64,000 bases of DNA from RDXT01 sp033765305. Its GTDB lineage: Bacteria; Bacteroidota; Bacteroidia; J057. Positions 8,253-16,175 of this stretch are shown here, one piece after another. The position numbers and the translations under genes were made by a program. Location: NCBI GenBank assembly GCA_033765305.1, contig JANRID010000036.1:13312-77311 (forward strand), written 5' to 3'. How positions within the stretch are numbered: the first letter of the stretch is position 1; the number at the start of each line of letters is the position of its first letter. Under the pieces are notes generated by a model, which was not told the origin of the DNA, did not search any database, and saw only the letters and a list, made by a program, of their open reading frames with translations.

Positions 8253-9149
8253 TCAGGTGCGGGAGTCCACGTATTCCAGCACCTTGCGCATCAGATAGCG
8301 GCGGAAAGCCTTCTCCAGCTTGGCCTCCGGCTCCTCGCGGAAAGTCGTCTGAAACTTCAGCGTCGCAGAATCCTTGGCCACTGCTGCCACCTTCAGCACG
8401 CTGCTCTCCGGGATCAGGTAGGATTCGTAATCGCCCAGGCTGCCCTGCAGATACGCCTCCAGCTCGGAAAGCTGGTCCAGGTGCTGAAATCCCATTTCAA
8501 ATTCCACCCCGATCCGCTTGACGGCGCGCTTGGTGTAGTTGACCACCTCGGTGCTCAGGACGGTATTGTTCGGGATGTAGATCACCTCCTCGTCGTCGTT
8601 GATCAGATGCACGTTGAGGAGGGTCACATCGCTGATGCGCCCCTTGTGCTGGCCGATCTTGATGGTATCGCCGATGGAGATCTGATCTGAAAACAGGAGG
8701 ATCATGCCGTTGATCATATTGGCCACATAATCCTTGAAGAGGATGGCCATTGCGGCGGCCACGATGGAGATCGCGGTAAGGGCCTCGCGGATTTTGATAT
8801 CGAGGGCAATCAGCAGCGAGAGCGCCAGCACGATGGCGCCGGCGATCGAGGCGAGCTGGGAGATGCCGACGATGAAATTATCCCGTTCGCCCCATTCGAG
8901 GCGCCGGCGCCGGATGTAGAACCCGGTGATGGTGATGCGGGCAAAATCGATGAAGAGGATGCCGGTGAGCAGGCTCAGCAGGGCGCGGACATAGCTGCTG
9001 CCTAGGCCGAGGTCTGCGGTCATGTGGCGGTACCTGTAGTCCACGTAGAGCAGGGCGAGCAGGGCGATCGATTTGAACAGCAGCCAGACGCCCTCGCGCA
9101 GACGGCGCCGCATGACAGGGTGCCTGGCGATCACGGCGAGACGGTTCAT
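8253..9149 (-). CDS. Mechanosensitive ion channel, MscS family
   Basis: A 298-residue inner-membrane channel that relieves turgor on osmotic downshock. It has hydrophobic segments at about 22-38, 52-70 and 93-113, then the pore-lining TM3 helix (about 118-145: AISIVAAAMAILFKDYVANMI). The cytoplasmic beta domain starts with the MscS phrase ISIGDTIKIGQHKGRISDVTLLNVHL, followed by YIPNNTVLSTEVVNYTKR. It starts 15 bases after the stop of the universal stress protein gene, so the two probably form a stress operon. It converges with the kinase gene. Confidence 0.9.
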   Translation of the reverse strand: MNRLAVIARHPVMRRRLREGVWLLFKSIALLALLYVDYRYRHMTADLGLGSSYVRALLSLLTGILFIDFARITITGFYIRRRRLEWGERDNFIVGISQLASIAGAIVLALSLLIALDIKIREALTAISIVAAAMAILFKDYVANMINGMILLFSDQISIGDTIKIGQHKGRISDVTLLNVHLINDDEEVIYIPNNTVLSTEVVNYTKRAVKRIGVEFEMGFQHLDQLSELEAYLQGSLGDYESYLIPESSVLKVAAVAKDSATLKFQTTFREEPEAKLEKAFRRYLMRKVLEYVDSRT

Positions 9150-9164
9150 TCGGTGCGGTGTCGG

Positions 9165-9842
9165 TCAGGATATGGTTGTCTGTACGGAAAGCAGGGGGAT
9201 TTGGGTTCGGCGGGCGAGGGCGCGGGTGAGATTGGGCTTGAGCAGCCAGGCGGCCAGGGAGCGCCGGGCGGGCATCACAGCAAGCATATCGGGGTGATAG
9301 GCATCGGTAAACAGCTGCAGGCCCTGAAGCGGATCCTTGTGCCGGATGACGTAGAAAAAAATATTCCCCGGCTCCAGCTGGGAGCGGAAGACCTCCTGCA
9401 TGACGGGGTGCCGCGGGTGCGCGCCTACGGGGTTGATGTGCACGCAGGTGATGCGGGCGCCGGAGAGCCGGGCGAGCGCTTCGAGGGTGGGGGGAATGCG
9501 CCAGTCGTCCTCCTGGAAATTGGTTGCATAGACGATGTGCTTCAGGGCGGCGAACCGGGCGCTGGGGGGAATGAGCAGCATGGGCCGGGGGGCGCGGGCC
9601 AGCAGGCGGACGCGGTCCAGATCGGTAAAAGGATGGGCCAGGCCGCGCACCGGCGGAATGCCCATGACGATCAGGTCGGCCTCCTGCTGCAGCGCCAGCT
9701 GCGCCACATCGCGGTCCTTGGTGTAGGGCGTGAGGGGATGGTGCTCGCAGAGCAGGCGGAGCGAGGCGCAAAGCGCCTGCGAATATGCATAGGCCTGCTG
9801 GGAGGCCTCCGTCTCATCCGTAAGCAACAGCAGCTTTTTCAT
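9165..9842 (-). CDS. Universal stress protein (UspA-like), two-domain
   Basis: A 225-residue cytosolic protein starting at ATG 9842 (MKKLLLLTDETEASQQA). Two UspA-like alpha/beta units are visible: residues 1-105, with a short ADLIVMGIPPVRG segment, and about 112-225, starting KHIVYATNF and ending TQIPLLSVQ. The ATP-binding GxxGxxxxGS loop is not evident in either, so this may be a non-nucleotide-binding type. The frame upstream to 10280 is a shadow of the dehydrogenase gene. It precedes the MscS gene by 15 bases. CAACTTTG on the reverse strand about 20 bases upstream could be its -7 box. Confidence 0.75.
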   Translation of the reverse strand: MKKLLLLTDETEASQQAYAYSQALCASLRLLCEHHPLTPYTKDRDVAQLALQQEADLIVMGIPPVRGLAHPFTDLDRVRLLARAPRPMLLIPPSARFAALKHIVYATNFQEDDWRIPPTLEALARLSGARITCVHINPVGAHPRHPVMQEVFRSQLEPGNIFFYVIRHKDPLQGLQLFTDAYHPDMLAVMPARRSLAAWLLKPNLTRALARRTQIPLLSVQTTIS

Positions 9843-9961
9843 CTCCCGGTCCTGATCTGGGCGCAAAGTTGGCGAATTCGCCGGACTTCCCAAGCGGGAA
9901 AACACAGCCGGCGCAGCATCGGATCTGCTGCGCCGGCCGGTATGCGGAGCAGCTGCGGAGA

Positions 9962-11380
9962 TCAGGGGAAGATCCCGCGCTCCAGGTAGCTCACGGCGAT
10001 TTTGTCGAGCGCATTGACCAGGGCAGCCTTGCGCAGGGTCACGGTATTCTTCCGGTCGCGGGTCTCGACGATGTCGCGGTAGGCCTCGATCATGGTCTCC
10101 TCCAGGCCGGAATAGACGATGTCGCGCTCGTCGGCGCCCTTGGTCAGCTCCTGCCGCTGCACGGCGGTGAGTTTGACCCCGCTGGCCTGCTCGATGGTAT
10201 CGAGGATTTTCTGGTTGTTGAGGGCCTCGTAGCGCTTCTCCATCTTGCCGAAGGACACGCGGGCGAGGTTTTTGAGCCACTCGAAGTACGATACCGTCAC
10301 GCCCCCGGCGTTGAGGTAAAAGTCGGGGATGATCATGCGGTTGCGCCCAACCAGGATGTCGGCGGCCTCGGCGGTGACCGGGCCGTTGGCGGCTTCGGCG
10401 ATCAGCCTGGCCTGGATGCGGGCCGCATTGGCTACGGTAATCTGGTTTTCGAGGGCCGCAGGCACGAGGATGTCGCAGTCGAACTCCAGCATCTGGGTGG
10501 AGGGCTGCACATTTTGCGCGCCGGGGTAGTTCAGGATCGACTTGCTTTCCTTGCGGTGCTGGAATACAGCATTGATATCCAGCCCTTCGGGGTTGTAGAT
10601 CCCGCCTTCATACTCGGCGATGCCGATGATGACGGCGCCGCCTTCCTGGAGGCAGCGGGCAGAATGGAAGCCTACGTTGCCCAGCCCCTGCACGATGATC
10701 CGCTTGCCGGCGATGCCGGTCGTCAGGCCGATGCGGTCCATGTCGGCTTTGTTGTCCACGGCTTCGCGGATGCCGTAGTACACGCCGAGGCCGGTGGCCT
10801 CGTTGCGGCCGTCCACCCCGGCCTGGGAAAGCGGCTTGCCGGTGACGGTGCCGCTGGCGTTGATGGCTTCGGGGTGAAATGCGGAATAGGTATCCACGAT
10901 CCAGGCCATCTCGCGGGGGCCGGTGCCGTAGTCGGGCGCCGGCACGTCGATGGCCGGGCCCAGGCAGTTGCGGGAAATCAGCTCATAGGCATAGCGGCGG
11001 GTGATTTTTTCGATTTCATGATCGCTGTAGTCGCTTTTGCGGATCTTGATGCCGCCCTTGGCCCCGCCGAAAGGAATGTCCACAATGGCGCACTTGTAGG
11101 TCATGAGCGCAGCCAGGCCGGCCACTTCATCCTCGTTGACCGTTTCGCTGTACCGGATGCCGCCTTTCACAGGGGTCTTGTGGTGGGAATGCTGAATCCG
11201 GTAGGCTTCGATCACCTGGTAGGAGCCGTTGTCCATCCGGATGGGGAAATTCATCTTCAGCACCACATTCGGCTGCTTGATCTGCTCCAGCAAACCGGGG
11301 TGAATGTCCGTGTAGCGCGCCGCATCATCCACAAACCGGCAGACGTCGCGGAACAAACTGTAGTCCTTGTCGTGACTCAT
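9962..11380 (-). CDS. gdhA: Glutamate dehydrogenase (Glu/Leu/Phe/Val dehydrogenase family)
   Basis: Interconverts glutamate and 2-oxoglutarate plus ammonia using NAD(P). The protein is 472 residues. Active-site lysines are in PVKGGIRYS (Lys72), TYKCAIVDIPFGGAKGG (Lys96, Lys108), followed by DVPAPDYGTGPREMAW with the catalytic Asp. The Rossmann domain carries VQGLGNVGFHSA (about residues 230-241), the fingerprint GxGxxG. The length fits the hexameric type; the cofactor cannot be told with certainty. It is a monocistronic gene divergent from the FtsX permease gene, with 123 bases between the start codons. Confidence 0.92.
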   Translation of the reverse strand: MSHDKDYSLFRDVCRFVDDAARYTDIHPGLLEQIKQPNVVLKMNFPIRMDNGSYQVIEAYRIQHSHHKTPVKGGIRYSETVNEDEVAGLAALMTYKCAIVDIPFGGAKGGIKIRKSDYSDHEIEKITRRYAYELISRNCLGPAIDVPAPDYGTGPREMAWIVDTYSAFHPEAINASGTVTGKPLSQAGVDGRNEATGLGVYYGIREAVDNKADMDRIGLTTGIAGKRIIVQGLGNVGFHSARCLQEGGAVIIGIAEYEGGIYNPEGLDINAVFQHRKESKSILNYPGAQNVQPSTQMLEFDCDILVPAALENQITVANAARIQARLIAEAANGPVTAEAADILVGRNRMIIPDFYLNAGGVTVSYFEWLKNLARVSFGKMEKRYEALNNQKILDTIEQASGVKLTAVQRQELTKGADERDIVYSGLEETMIEAYRDIVETRDRKNTVTLRKAALVNALDKIAVSYLERGIFP

Positions 11381-11503
11381 ACGTTGATAGTGAGGTACTT
11401 ACAAACCAAATGCAATGGCACGATTGCGTGTTCAACTACGGCAACTTTTTGGAATCGGGCAAGTGGTATACACCCTGCCGCAAAATCTCGTATTCTTGCA
11501 GCT

Positions 11504-12736
11504 ATGAACCTCACGCTGCTGATCGCCCGCCGCTATCTGCTGATGAAAAAATCGGTGGCCGCGATCAACGTCATCACCTGGGTATCCATCGGCGGGATCG
11601 GCGTAGGCACTGCGGCCCTGATCCTGGTCCTGTCGGTGTTCAACGGGCTGACCCGCTTTATCGAAAACCTCTTTGCCGCCATCGACCCCGACATCAAAAT
11701 CGTGGCCTCGGCGGGCCAGCACTTCGAGCACAGCGACAGCCTGCTCCTGGTGATCCGCTCCCACCCGGATGTGAGCGCCGTGACACGCACCCTGGAGGGC
11801 CGGGTCTGGGCCCAGTATGTGGACAAGCAGGCCATTGCGACGCTGAAAGGCGTAGAGTCGGATTTTACGTCCGTCAATCCCCTGGATACCTTCGTGTATG
11901 AGGGCAATTTTACCTTCGGCTACAAAAACGGCATTCCCCAGGCCCTCTTCGGCAGCATCGTCGCCGCACGCCTGAGCGCCGACATCGCCGACGAGACCCG
12001 CCCCATCAGCCTCTCCTACGTGCCCCAGGACGCCTCCCTCAATAACCCCGAAGAGGCGGTCAATACCGGCTATGTGCTGCCTTCGGGCTATTTTTCCGTG
12101 CAGAAGGAATACGACGAGAAATTCATCATCGCTGATTTCAATGTCGTCCGCGACCTCTTCGAAGCCGGCGGCAGGATCTCCGCCTACGAGGTGCGCCTGA
12201 ACAACCTCCGCGATGCGGATGGGGTGCAGGAGGCCCTCCAGGCACAGCTGGGGCCGGATTTCGAGGTGCTGACCTGGTACGAGCAGCACCGCACGCTCTA
12301 CCGGGTGATGAAAAACGAGAAGTACATCAGCTATCTGATCCTGGCGCTGATGCTGGCCATTGCGGCGGTGAACATCGTCGGCAGCCTCTCCATCATCGTG
12401 CTGGAGAAAACCCGCGACATTGCCGTGCTCAAGTCGCTGGGCGCCACCAGCGGCCAGATCCGGCGGATCTTCCTGCAGTCGGGGCTGCTGGTCGGCGGCA
12501 TCGGAGGCGCCATCGGGGTGGTCATCGCCCTGACAGCCGCGCTGATGCAGCAGGCTTTCGGCCTGGTGCAGCTGCAGGGCGGGGAAAGCTTCCGCGTAAA
12601 GGCCTTTCCCATCGAGCTGGAATGGGCCGATTTTGTGCTCGTGTTCGCCACAGTGATGCTCATGGCGGCCATTGCCTCGGTCTATCCGGCCCGCGAGGCA
12701 TCGCGGATCGGCGTGGTGCGCGGCCTGCGGCAGTGA
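11504..12736 (+). CDS. ABC transporter permease, FtsX/LolC/E family
   Basis: A 410-residue inner-membrane permease of the lipoprotein-releasing (LolCDE) type. It has the family N-terminus LLIARRYLLMKKSVAAINVITWVSIGGIGVGTAALILVLSVFNGL, an MacB-like periplasmic domain (about 50-260), then three C-terminal transmembrane helices with VLEKTRDIAVLKSLGA and a final PAREASRIGVVRGLRQ. In Bacteroidota one permease often replaces the LolC/LolE pair. No LolD ATPase lies next to it. The ATG at 11504 is 6 bases after TATTCTTG, a near-consensus -7 box, so the message may be almost leaderless. Its stop at 12736 touches the tamL stop on the other strand with no spacer. Confidence 0.85.
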   Translation: MNLTLLIARRYLLMKKSVAAINVITWVSIGGIGVGTAALILVLSVFNGLTRFIENLFAAIDPDIKIVASAGQHFEHSDSLLLVIRSHPDVSAVTRTLEGRVWAQYVDKQAIATLKGVESDFTSVNPLDTFVYEGNFTFGYKNGIPQALFGSIVAARLSADIADETRPISLSYVPQDASLNNPEEAVNTGYVLPSGYFSVQKEYDEKFIIADFNVVRDLFEAGGRISAYEVRLNNLRDADGVQEALQAQLGPDFEVLTWYEQHRTLYRVMKNEKYISYLILALMLAIAAVNIVGSLSIIVLEKTRDIAVLKSLGATSGQIRRIFLQSGLLVGGIGGAIGVVIALTAALMQQAFGLVQLQGGESFRVKAFPIELEWADFVLVFATVMLMAAIASVYPAREASRIGVVRGLRQ

Positions 12737-15286
12737 TCAGAAGGGATAATTGATCCCGTAGCTCGGCCAGAGCCGCCGGCCTATGCTGCCCTGCGGGTAC
12801 GCAAAAACCCAGCCTTTGTCCAGGTCCGGCGCGTAGAGCTGCTGCCCGATGTCGATGCGGAAGACCACATAGGAGAAATCGAAGCGCAGGCCGATGCCCG
12901 CATCCCAGCCCAGGCGCAGGTTTTCGCGCGTAAGGCCGGCGGTGGGCAGGCCCAGCTGTTCGCTGCTGCGCTTGCTGAACCAGACATTGCCTGCATCGGT
13001 GAACACGGCCAGCTCGATGTACTGCGCCACGTCGAAGCGGTACTCGGCATTCAGCTCGATCTGAAACTCGCCGCCCGGCGCAATGAGGCTGCTGAAATTG
13101 AGGTTTTCCGTGCCGCCGGGAAAATCGTCCACCCCGGTTCGGCCCGGACCCAGCGTATTGGACTGCCAGCCGCGCATGCCGTTGATGCCGCCGGCGAAGA
13201 AGCGGCTCTCCTGCGGCACCGCCGGGGTGTTGTTGTACGGCGTCGATGCGCCGATCATCCCCCGCACCACGATCTCGGTGCGCGGAGTCAGGGGAAAAAA
13301 CCAGCGGGTCTCCGCCGAGGCTTTTACGTATTGCCCGTAAAAAAACCGCCCGAACAGCCGGGTATCGCTGGCACTGGTGTCCTGCCCCCGCCCGATGCCC
13401 AGCCGGTCGATGAGATAGGGCAGGTTTCCCCCCCACTCCACTGCAAACCGCGTCCAGAAGGTCGGGCTCGCACGGGTGCTGCGGTAGTTCTGCTCGGTGT
13501 AGCTGTACTGGAAACGCGAGCTGAAGCGCTCCTGGAAGTCGCGCCGGATGTTGGGCGGCAGGCCGTCCAGGCGTTTGCGGAAGTCGGCAGAGATGCTGTT
13601 TTCCGGCACGTCGATGAAGTCGGCGGCCAGGGGGGTGATCCGGCTCACCGCCCGGTCGCTGAAGGGAATATGGTTCCACTGGTAGCCGAGATTGCCCCCC
13701 ACGGACAGGCGGCGGTACTCCTGGCGGTCCTCGATGCGGAAGGTGGAGCTGAGCTGGGTCAGCGGGCTGTAGCGGCTCAGGTCGCGGCGGTATTTGTCGG
13801 GCAGGAGGAACAGCAACGGCTTGGTGAACAGATACTGATGCACGCGCAGGCTGGCCTGCGCCCCGATTTCGTAGTAGAGGTTGCTGAACTGGCTCTGGGT
13901 ATTGTCGGTGGCATAGAAGCCGACGTTGCCGGAGGTGGAGAGTTCGAACTGCTCGGAGCGTCCGCGGATGTTTTTGTCGCGCACGCCGAGGGTGGCGCCC
14001 ACGCCGGGCAGGTTGGTGGAGGTGAGGTCGCGGGTAAAGGCCTCTGCGCCGATCTTGACCTGATAGCGCGAGGCAAGCTGCATCTCCACCAGCATATTTA
14101 CCTCCGGCTGGGCGGAAAGCAGGCTGTCCGGGCGGTAGGTAATGAGGGTATAGCGCAGCATCCCGAGTTCCTGCAGGCGGCGGTAGGTGCGGTCGGAGCG
14201 GCTCTGCAGGTAGTCGAGGCCCTCGGTCTGGTGAATGCGCTGGGCGATGAAGTTGTAGTTGACCCGGCGCAGGGCGAGCGGATCCGCGACAAAGGTCAGC
14301 TGGAGGGTGGAATCGAAGCGGTGGTAGGGCAGCCGCAGGCTGTCGCGCAGCGCCGGCGCCAGATCCGCTGCCCGCAGCCGCAGCGGTCCGCCGAGGCTGG
14401 AGTCCTGGCGCGCCGCCCGGACCCGGACGGTGATCTCGCCGATCTTGTAGCGCGGCGGCGTGCGCGCGACCACGATCTCGATGTCGAGCTGGCGCACGGG
14501 CCGTGCGCCCCGGGCCGCCGCCAGGCCGCCGTTGACCGTCGTATCGATGGTGAAGCTCAGCATCTCCGGCGTCAGGGAATAAAAGCCCGAATTGCGCAGC
14601 GCCTGATAGCCCCGCGCCCGCTCCTGCCCGATGAGATCCTGATTGTAGCGCTCGCCCGGCTTGAGGAGGCAATTGCTCATCCGGTAGGCGCTGCGCAGGT
14701 GGGCCGTATGCTCGGTGCTGTCGCCGATGCGCAGGCTCACCTGGCGGATGGTATACGCTACGCCTTCCTGGATCAGGAAGCTCACGCGGGCCTTCTGCTT
14801 GGGCCTGCCGCTGAGCAGATGCCGCAGCGTATCGATTTCATAGGAAACCTGCGGATGAAAAAAGCCGCGCGAAACGGCAAAGCTGTGCAGATTCTGCCGG
14901 TCGCGGTCGAGCTGCTCCTCGTCGAGCAGCTCGGGCGGATCGCCCAGGCCGTATTTGAGCCAGCGCACGCTGCGCTGGACCAGGCCGCGCACCTCGTCAT
15001 CGGGGCCGATGGGGTCGCGCTTGCGGATCAGCAGCCGCTCGGCGGTGACGCCGGTGTTGTGCACGTGCAGCGAAAACTTGGGCACAATCAGCCGCCGGTT
15101 GGGCCGGGTGCGGACCACGTAGCCCAGCTCGGAGCTGCTGAGGGCCTCGGCGCCCCGGTAGCGGGGATACGACTTGATGAGGTACTCGTCCGGGCCGAGG
15201 TGCCGGGTGGCTTTGCAGCCTGCAAAGGCGAATGCCAGCAGGAGCGCGCCGGACCAGAACCAGGAATTATGTAGTTTTGCCTGCAT
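12737..15286 (-). CDS. tamL: TamL-type BamA/TamA family outer-membrane assembly lipoprotein
   Basis: An 849-residue outer-membrane protein assembly factor. The ATG at 15286 gives an SPII signal ending AFAFAGC (Cys24), followed by KATRHLGPDEYLI, the N-terminal phrase of the Bacteroidota TamL lipoproteins. POTRA-like segments occupy roughly residues 60-400, and the rest is a 16-strand-type Omp85 barrel with RFFAGGINGMRGW (the VRGY/VRGF-like motif) and a C-terminal aromatic Phe (YGINYPF). TamL probably works with an inner-membrane TamB to move lipids or proteins outward. An ATG at 15331 would add 15 residues before the signal and is rejected. The start codon overlaps that of the divergent methyltransferase by two bases. 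Confidence 0.85.
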   Translation of the reverse strand: MQAKLHNSWFWSGALLLAFAFAGCKATRHLGPDEYLIKSYPRYRGAEALSSSELGYVVRTRPNRRLIVPKFSLHVHNTGVTAERLLIRKRDPIGPDDEVRGLVQRSVRWLKYGLGDPPELLDEEQLDRDRQNLHSFAVSRGFFHPQVSYEIDTLRHLLSGRPKQKARVSFLIQEGVAYTIRQVSLRIGDSTEHTAHLRSAYRMSNCLLKPGERYNQDLIGQERARGYQALRNSGFYSLTPEMLSFTIDTTVNGGLAAARGARPVRQLDIEIVVARTPPRYKIGEITVRVRAARQDSSLGGPLRLRAADLAPALRDSLRLPYHRFDSTLQLTFVADPLALRRVNYNFIAQRIHQTEGLDYLQSRSDRTYRRLQELGMLRYTLITYRPDSLLSAQPEVNMLVEMQLASRYQVKIGAEAFTRDLTSTNLPGVGATLGVRDKNIRGRSEQFELSTSGNVGFYATDNTQSQFSNLYYEIGAQASLRVHQYLFTKPLLFLLPDKYRRDLSRYSPLTQLSSTFRIEDRQEYRRLSVGGNLGYQWNHIPFSDRAVSRITPLAADFIDVPENSISADFRKRLDGLPPNIRRDFQERFSSRFQYSYTEQNYRSTRASPTFWTRFAVEWGGNLPYLIDRLGIGRGQDTSASDTRLFGRFFYGQYVKASAETRWFFPLTPRTEIVVRGMIGASTPYNNTPAVPQESRFFAGGINGMRGWQSNTLGPGRTGVDDFPGGTENLNFSSLIAPGGEFQIELNAEYRFDVAQYIELAVFTDAGNVWFSKRSSEQLGLPTAGLTRENLRLGWDAGIGLRFDFSYVVFRIDIGQQLYAPDLDKGWVFAYPQGSIGRRLWPSYGINYPF
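15272..15279 (+). promoter_or_regulatory. -7 box of the methyltransferase gene, inside tamL
   Basis: TAGTTTTG matches TAnnTTTG exactly. It ends 6 bases before the ATG at 15285, so the transcript would start at or next to the start codon (leaderless). Confidence 0.5.
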
Positions 15287-16112
15287 GCACGCGCTTTCCA
15301 AAGCAAAGTTAACACATTTCGCCGCCCTCACCCAGAAAAAGTACCGCCGGGAGCGGGGGAGCTTTCTGGTGGAGGGGCGTAAAATGGTGCAGGAGGCCCT
15401 GCAGTCGGGCTGGCCCGTGGAGGCGGTGATCGTCTCGCCGGAGGCCGCCGGATGGATAACAGACAGCGGCGGCGCGGAAGTGTTGCAGGCGGCGCCGGAG
15501 CAGTGGCGCCACCTGACGGATCAGCCCCATCCGGAGGGCATCATGGCGGTGCTGCGCCTGCCGGCGGAGCACACCGCGGAGCCGCAGGCGCTGGCCAGCC
15601 TGCCGCCGGGGCCGGGCCTGCTGCTGGAGGCGGTCCAGGACCCCGGCAATCTGGGGGCGATGCTGCGCATCGCAGACTGGTTCGGCCTGCAGGAGGTGAT
15701 CTGCTCGCCGGGCTGCGCCGAGGTCTTCGGCGCGCGGGCGCTCCGGGGCAGCATGGGCGCGGTCTTCCGCGTGCGGGTACGCTACGCCGCCGACTGGGAC
15801 GCGCTTGTGCCGGCCCATCAGGACCGCATCTGGGCCGCCGACCTCGGCGGCACGACCCTCGAAGCCGTCCGCTGGCAGCCCGGCGACTGGCTGCTCATCG
15901 GCAACGAGGCCCGCGGCCTCTCCGAAGCGCTCCGCGCCCTGCCCGGCCTGCGCCGGGTGACCATCCCCCGCCTGGGCCGGACGGAGTCGCTCAATGCCGC
16001 GGTGGCAGCAGGGATTCTGGTGTGGGAAATGCGGGGACGGCAGCCAGCAGATGCCCGGAATCGGGAGAATCCCGCAGGCACGGCGGAGCCCGGCGTTGCG
16101 AATTCCGGCTAA
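15285..16112 (+). CDS. SpoU/TrmH-family RNA 2'-O-methyltransferase
   Basis: SAM-dependent 2'-O-ribose methyltransferase acting on rRNA or tRNA, 275 residues. The N-terminal substrate-binding domain includes FLVEGRKMVQEAL. The SPOUT trefoil-knot motifs are in order: EAVQDPGNLGAMLRIADWFG (motif 1, Asn and Arg), then LLIGNEARGLSE (motif 2) and TIPRLGRTESLNAAVAAGI (motif 3). About 27 extra residues at the C-terminus (after MRGRQPAD) look disordered. The gene is divergent from tamL with overlapping start codons; the same pairing is common in Bacteroidota, which supports both starts. The exact modified nucleotide is not predictable. Confidence 0.9.
   Translation: MHALSKAKLTHFAALTQKKYRRERGSFLVEGRKMVQEALQSGWPVEAVIVSPEAAGWITDSGGAEVLQAAPEQWRHLTDQPHPEGIMAVLRLPAEHTAEPQALASLPPGPGLLLEAVQDPGNLGAMLRIADWFGLQEVICSPGCAEVFGARALRGSMGAVFRVRVRYAADWDALVPAHQDRIWAADLGGTTLEAVRWQPGDWLLIGNEARGLSEALRALPGLRRVTIPRLGRTESLNAAVAAGILVWEMRGRQPADARNRENPAGTAEPGVANSG
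15305..15312 (-). promoter_or_regulatory. -7 box of tamL, inside the methyltransferase gene
   Basis: On the reverse strand TAACTTTG matches TAnnTTTG exactly, 18 bases upstream of the tamL ATG at 15286. Each of the two divergent genes thus carries the other's promoter within its coding sequence. Confidence 0.55.
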
Positions 16113-16127
16113 ACTTCCGTACCTTAC
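16096..16127 (+). promoter_or_regulatory. Candidate promoter of the FG-GAP gene
   Basis: TTG at 16096-16098, 21 bases, then TACCTTAC at 16120-16127. It overlaps the end of the methyltransferase gene and lies about 50 bases before the ATG at 16176. Confidence 0.4.
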
Positions 16128-16175
16128 CATGATCCGGCGGGCTGCCCGGCGGATTCATCCCACTTCCCGTTGCCT

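Noticed and set aside
9869..11503. N-terminal extension of the FtsX permease frame over the dehydrogenase gene
   Set aside because: Open by chance in GC-rich DNA opposite gdhA; the permease family begins at 11504.
12660..15274. Long open frames on both strands over tamL (670 aa on the minus strand in another frame and 647 aa on the plus strand)
   Set aside because: They lie in alternative frames of a clearly recognised gene and have Arg/Pro/Gly-rich, low-complexity composition caused by high GC.
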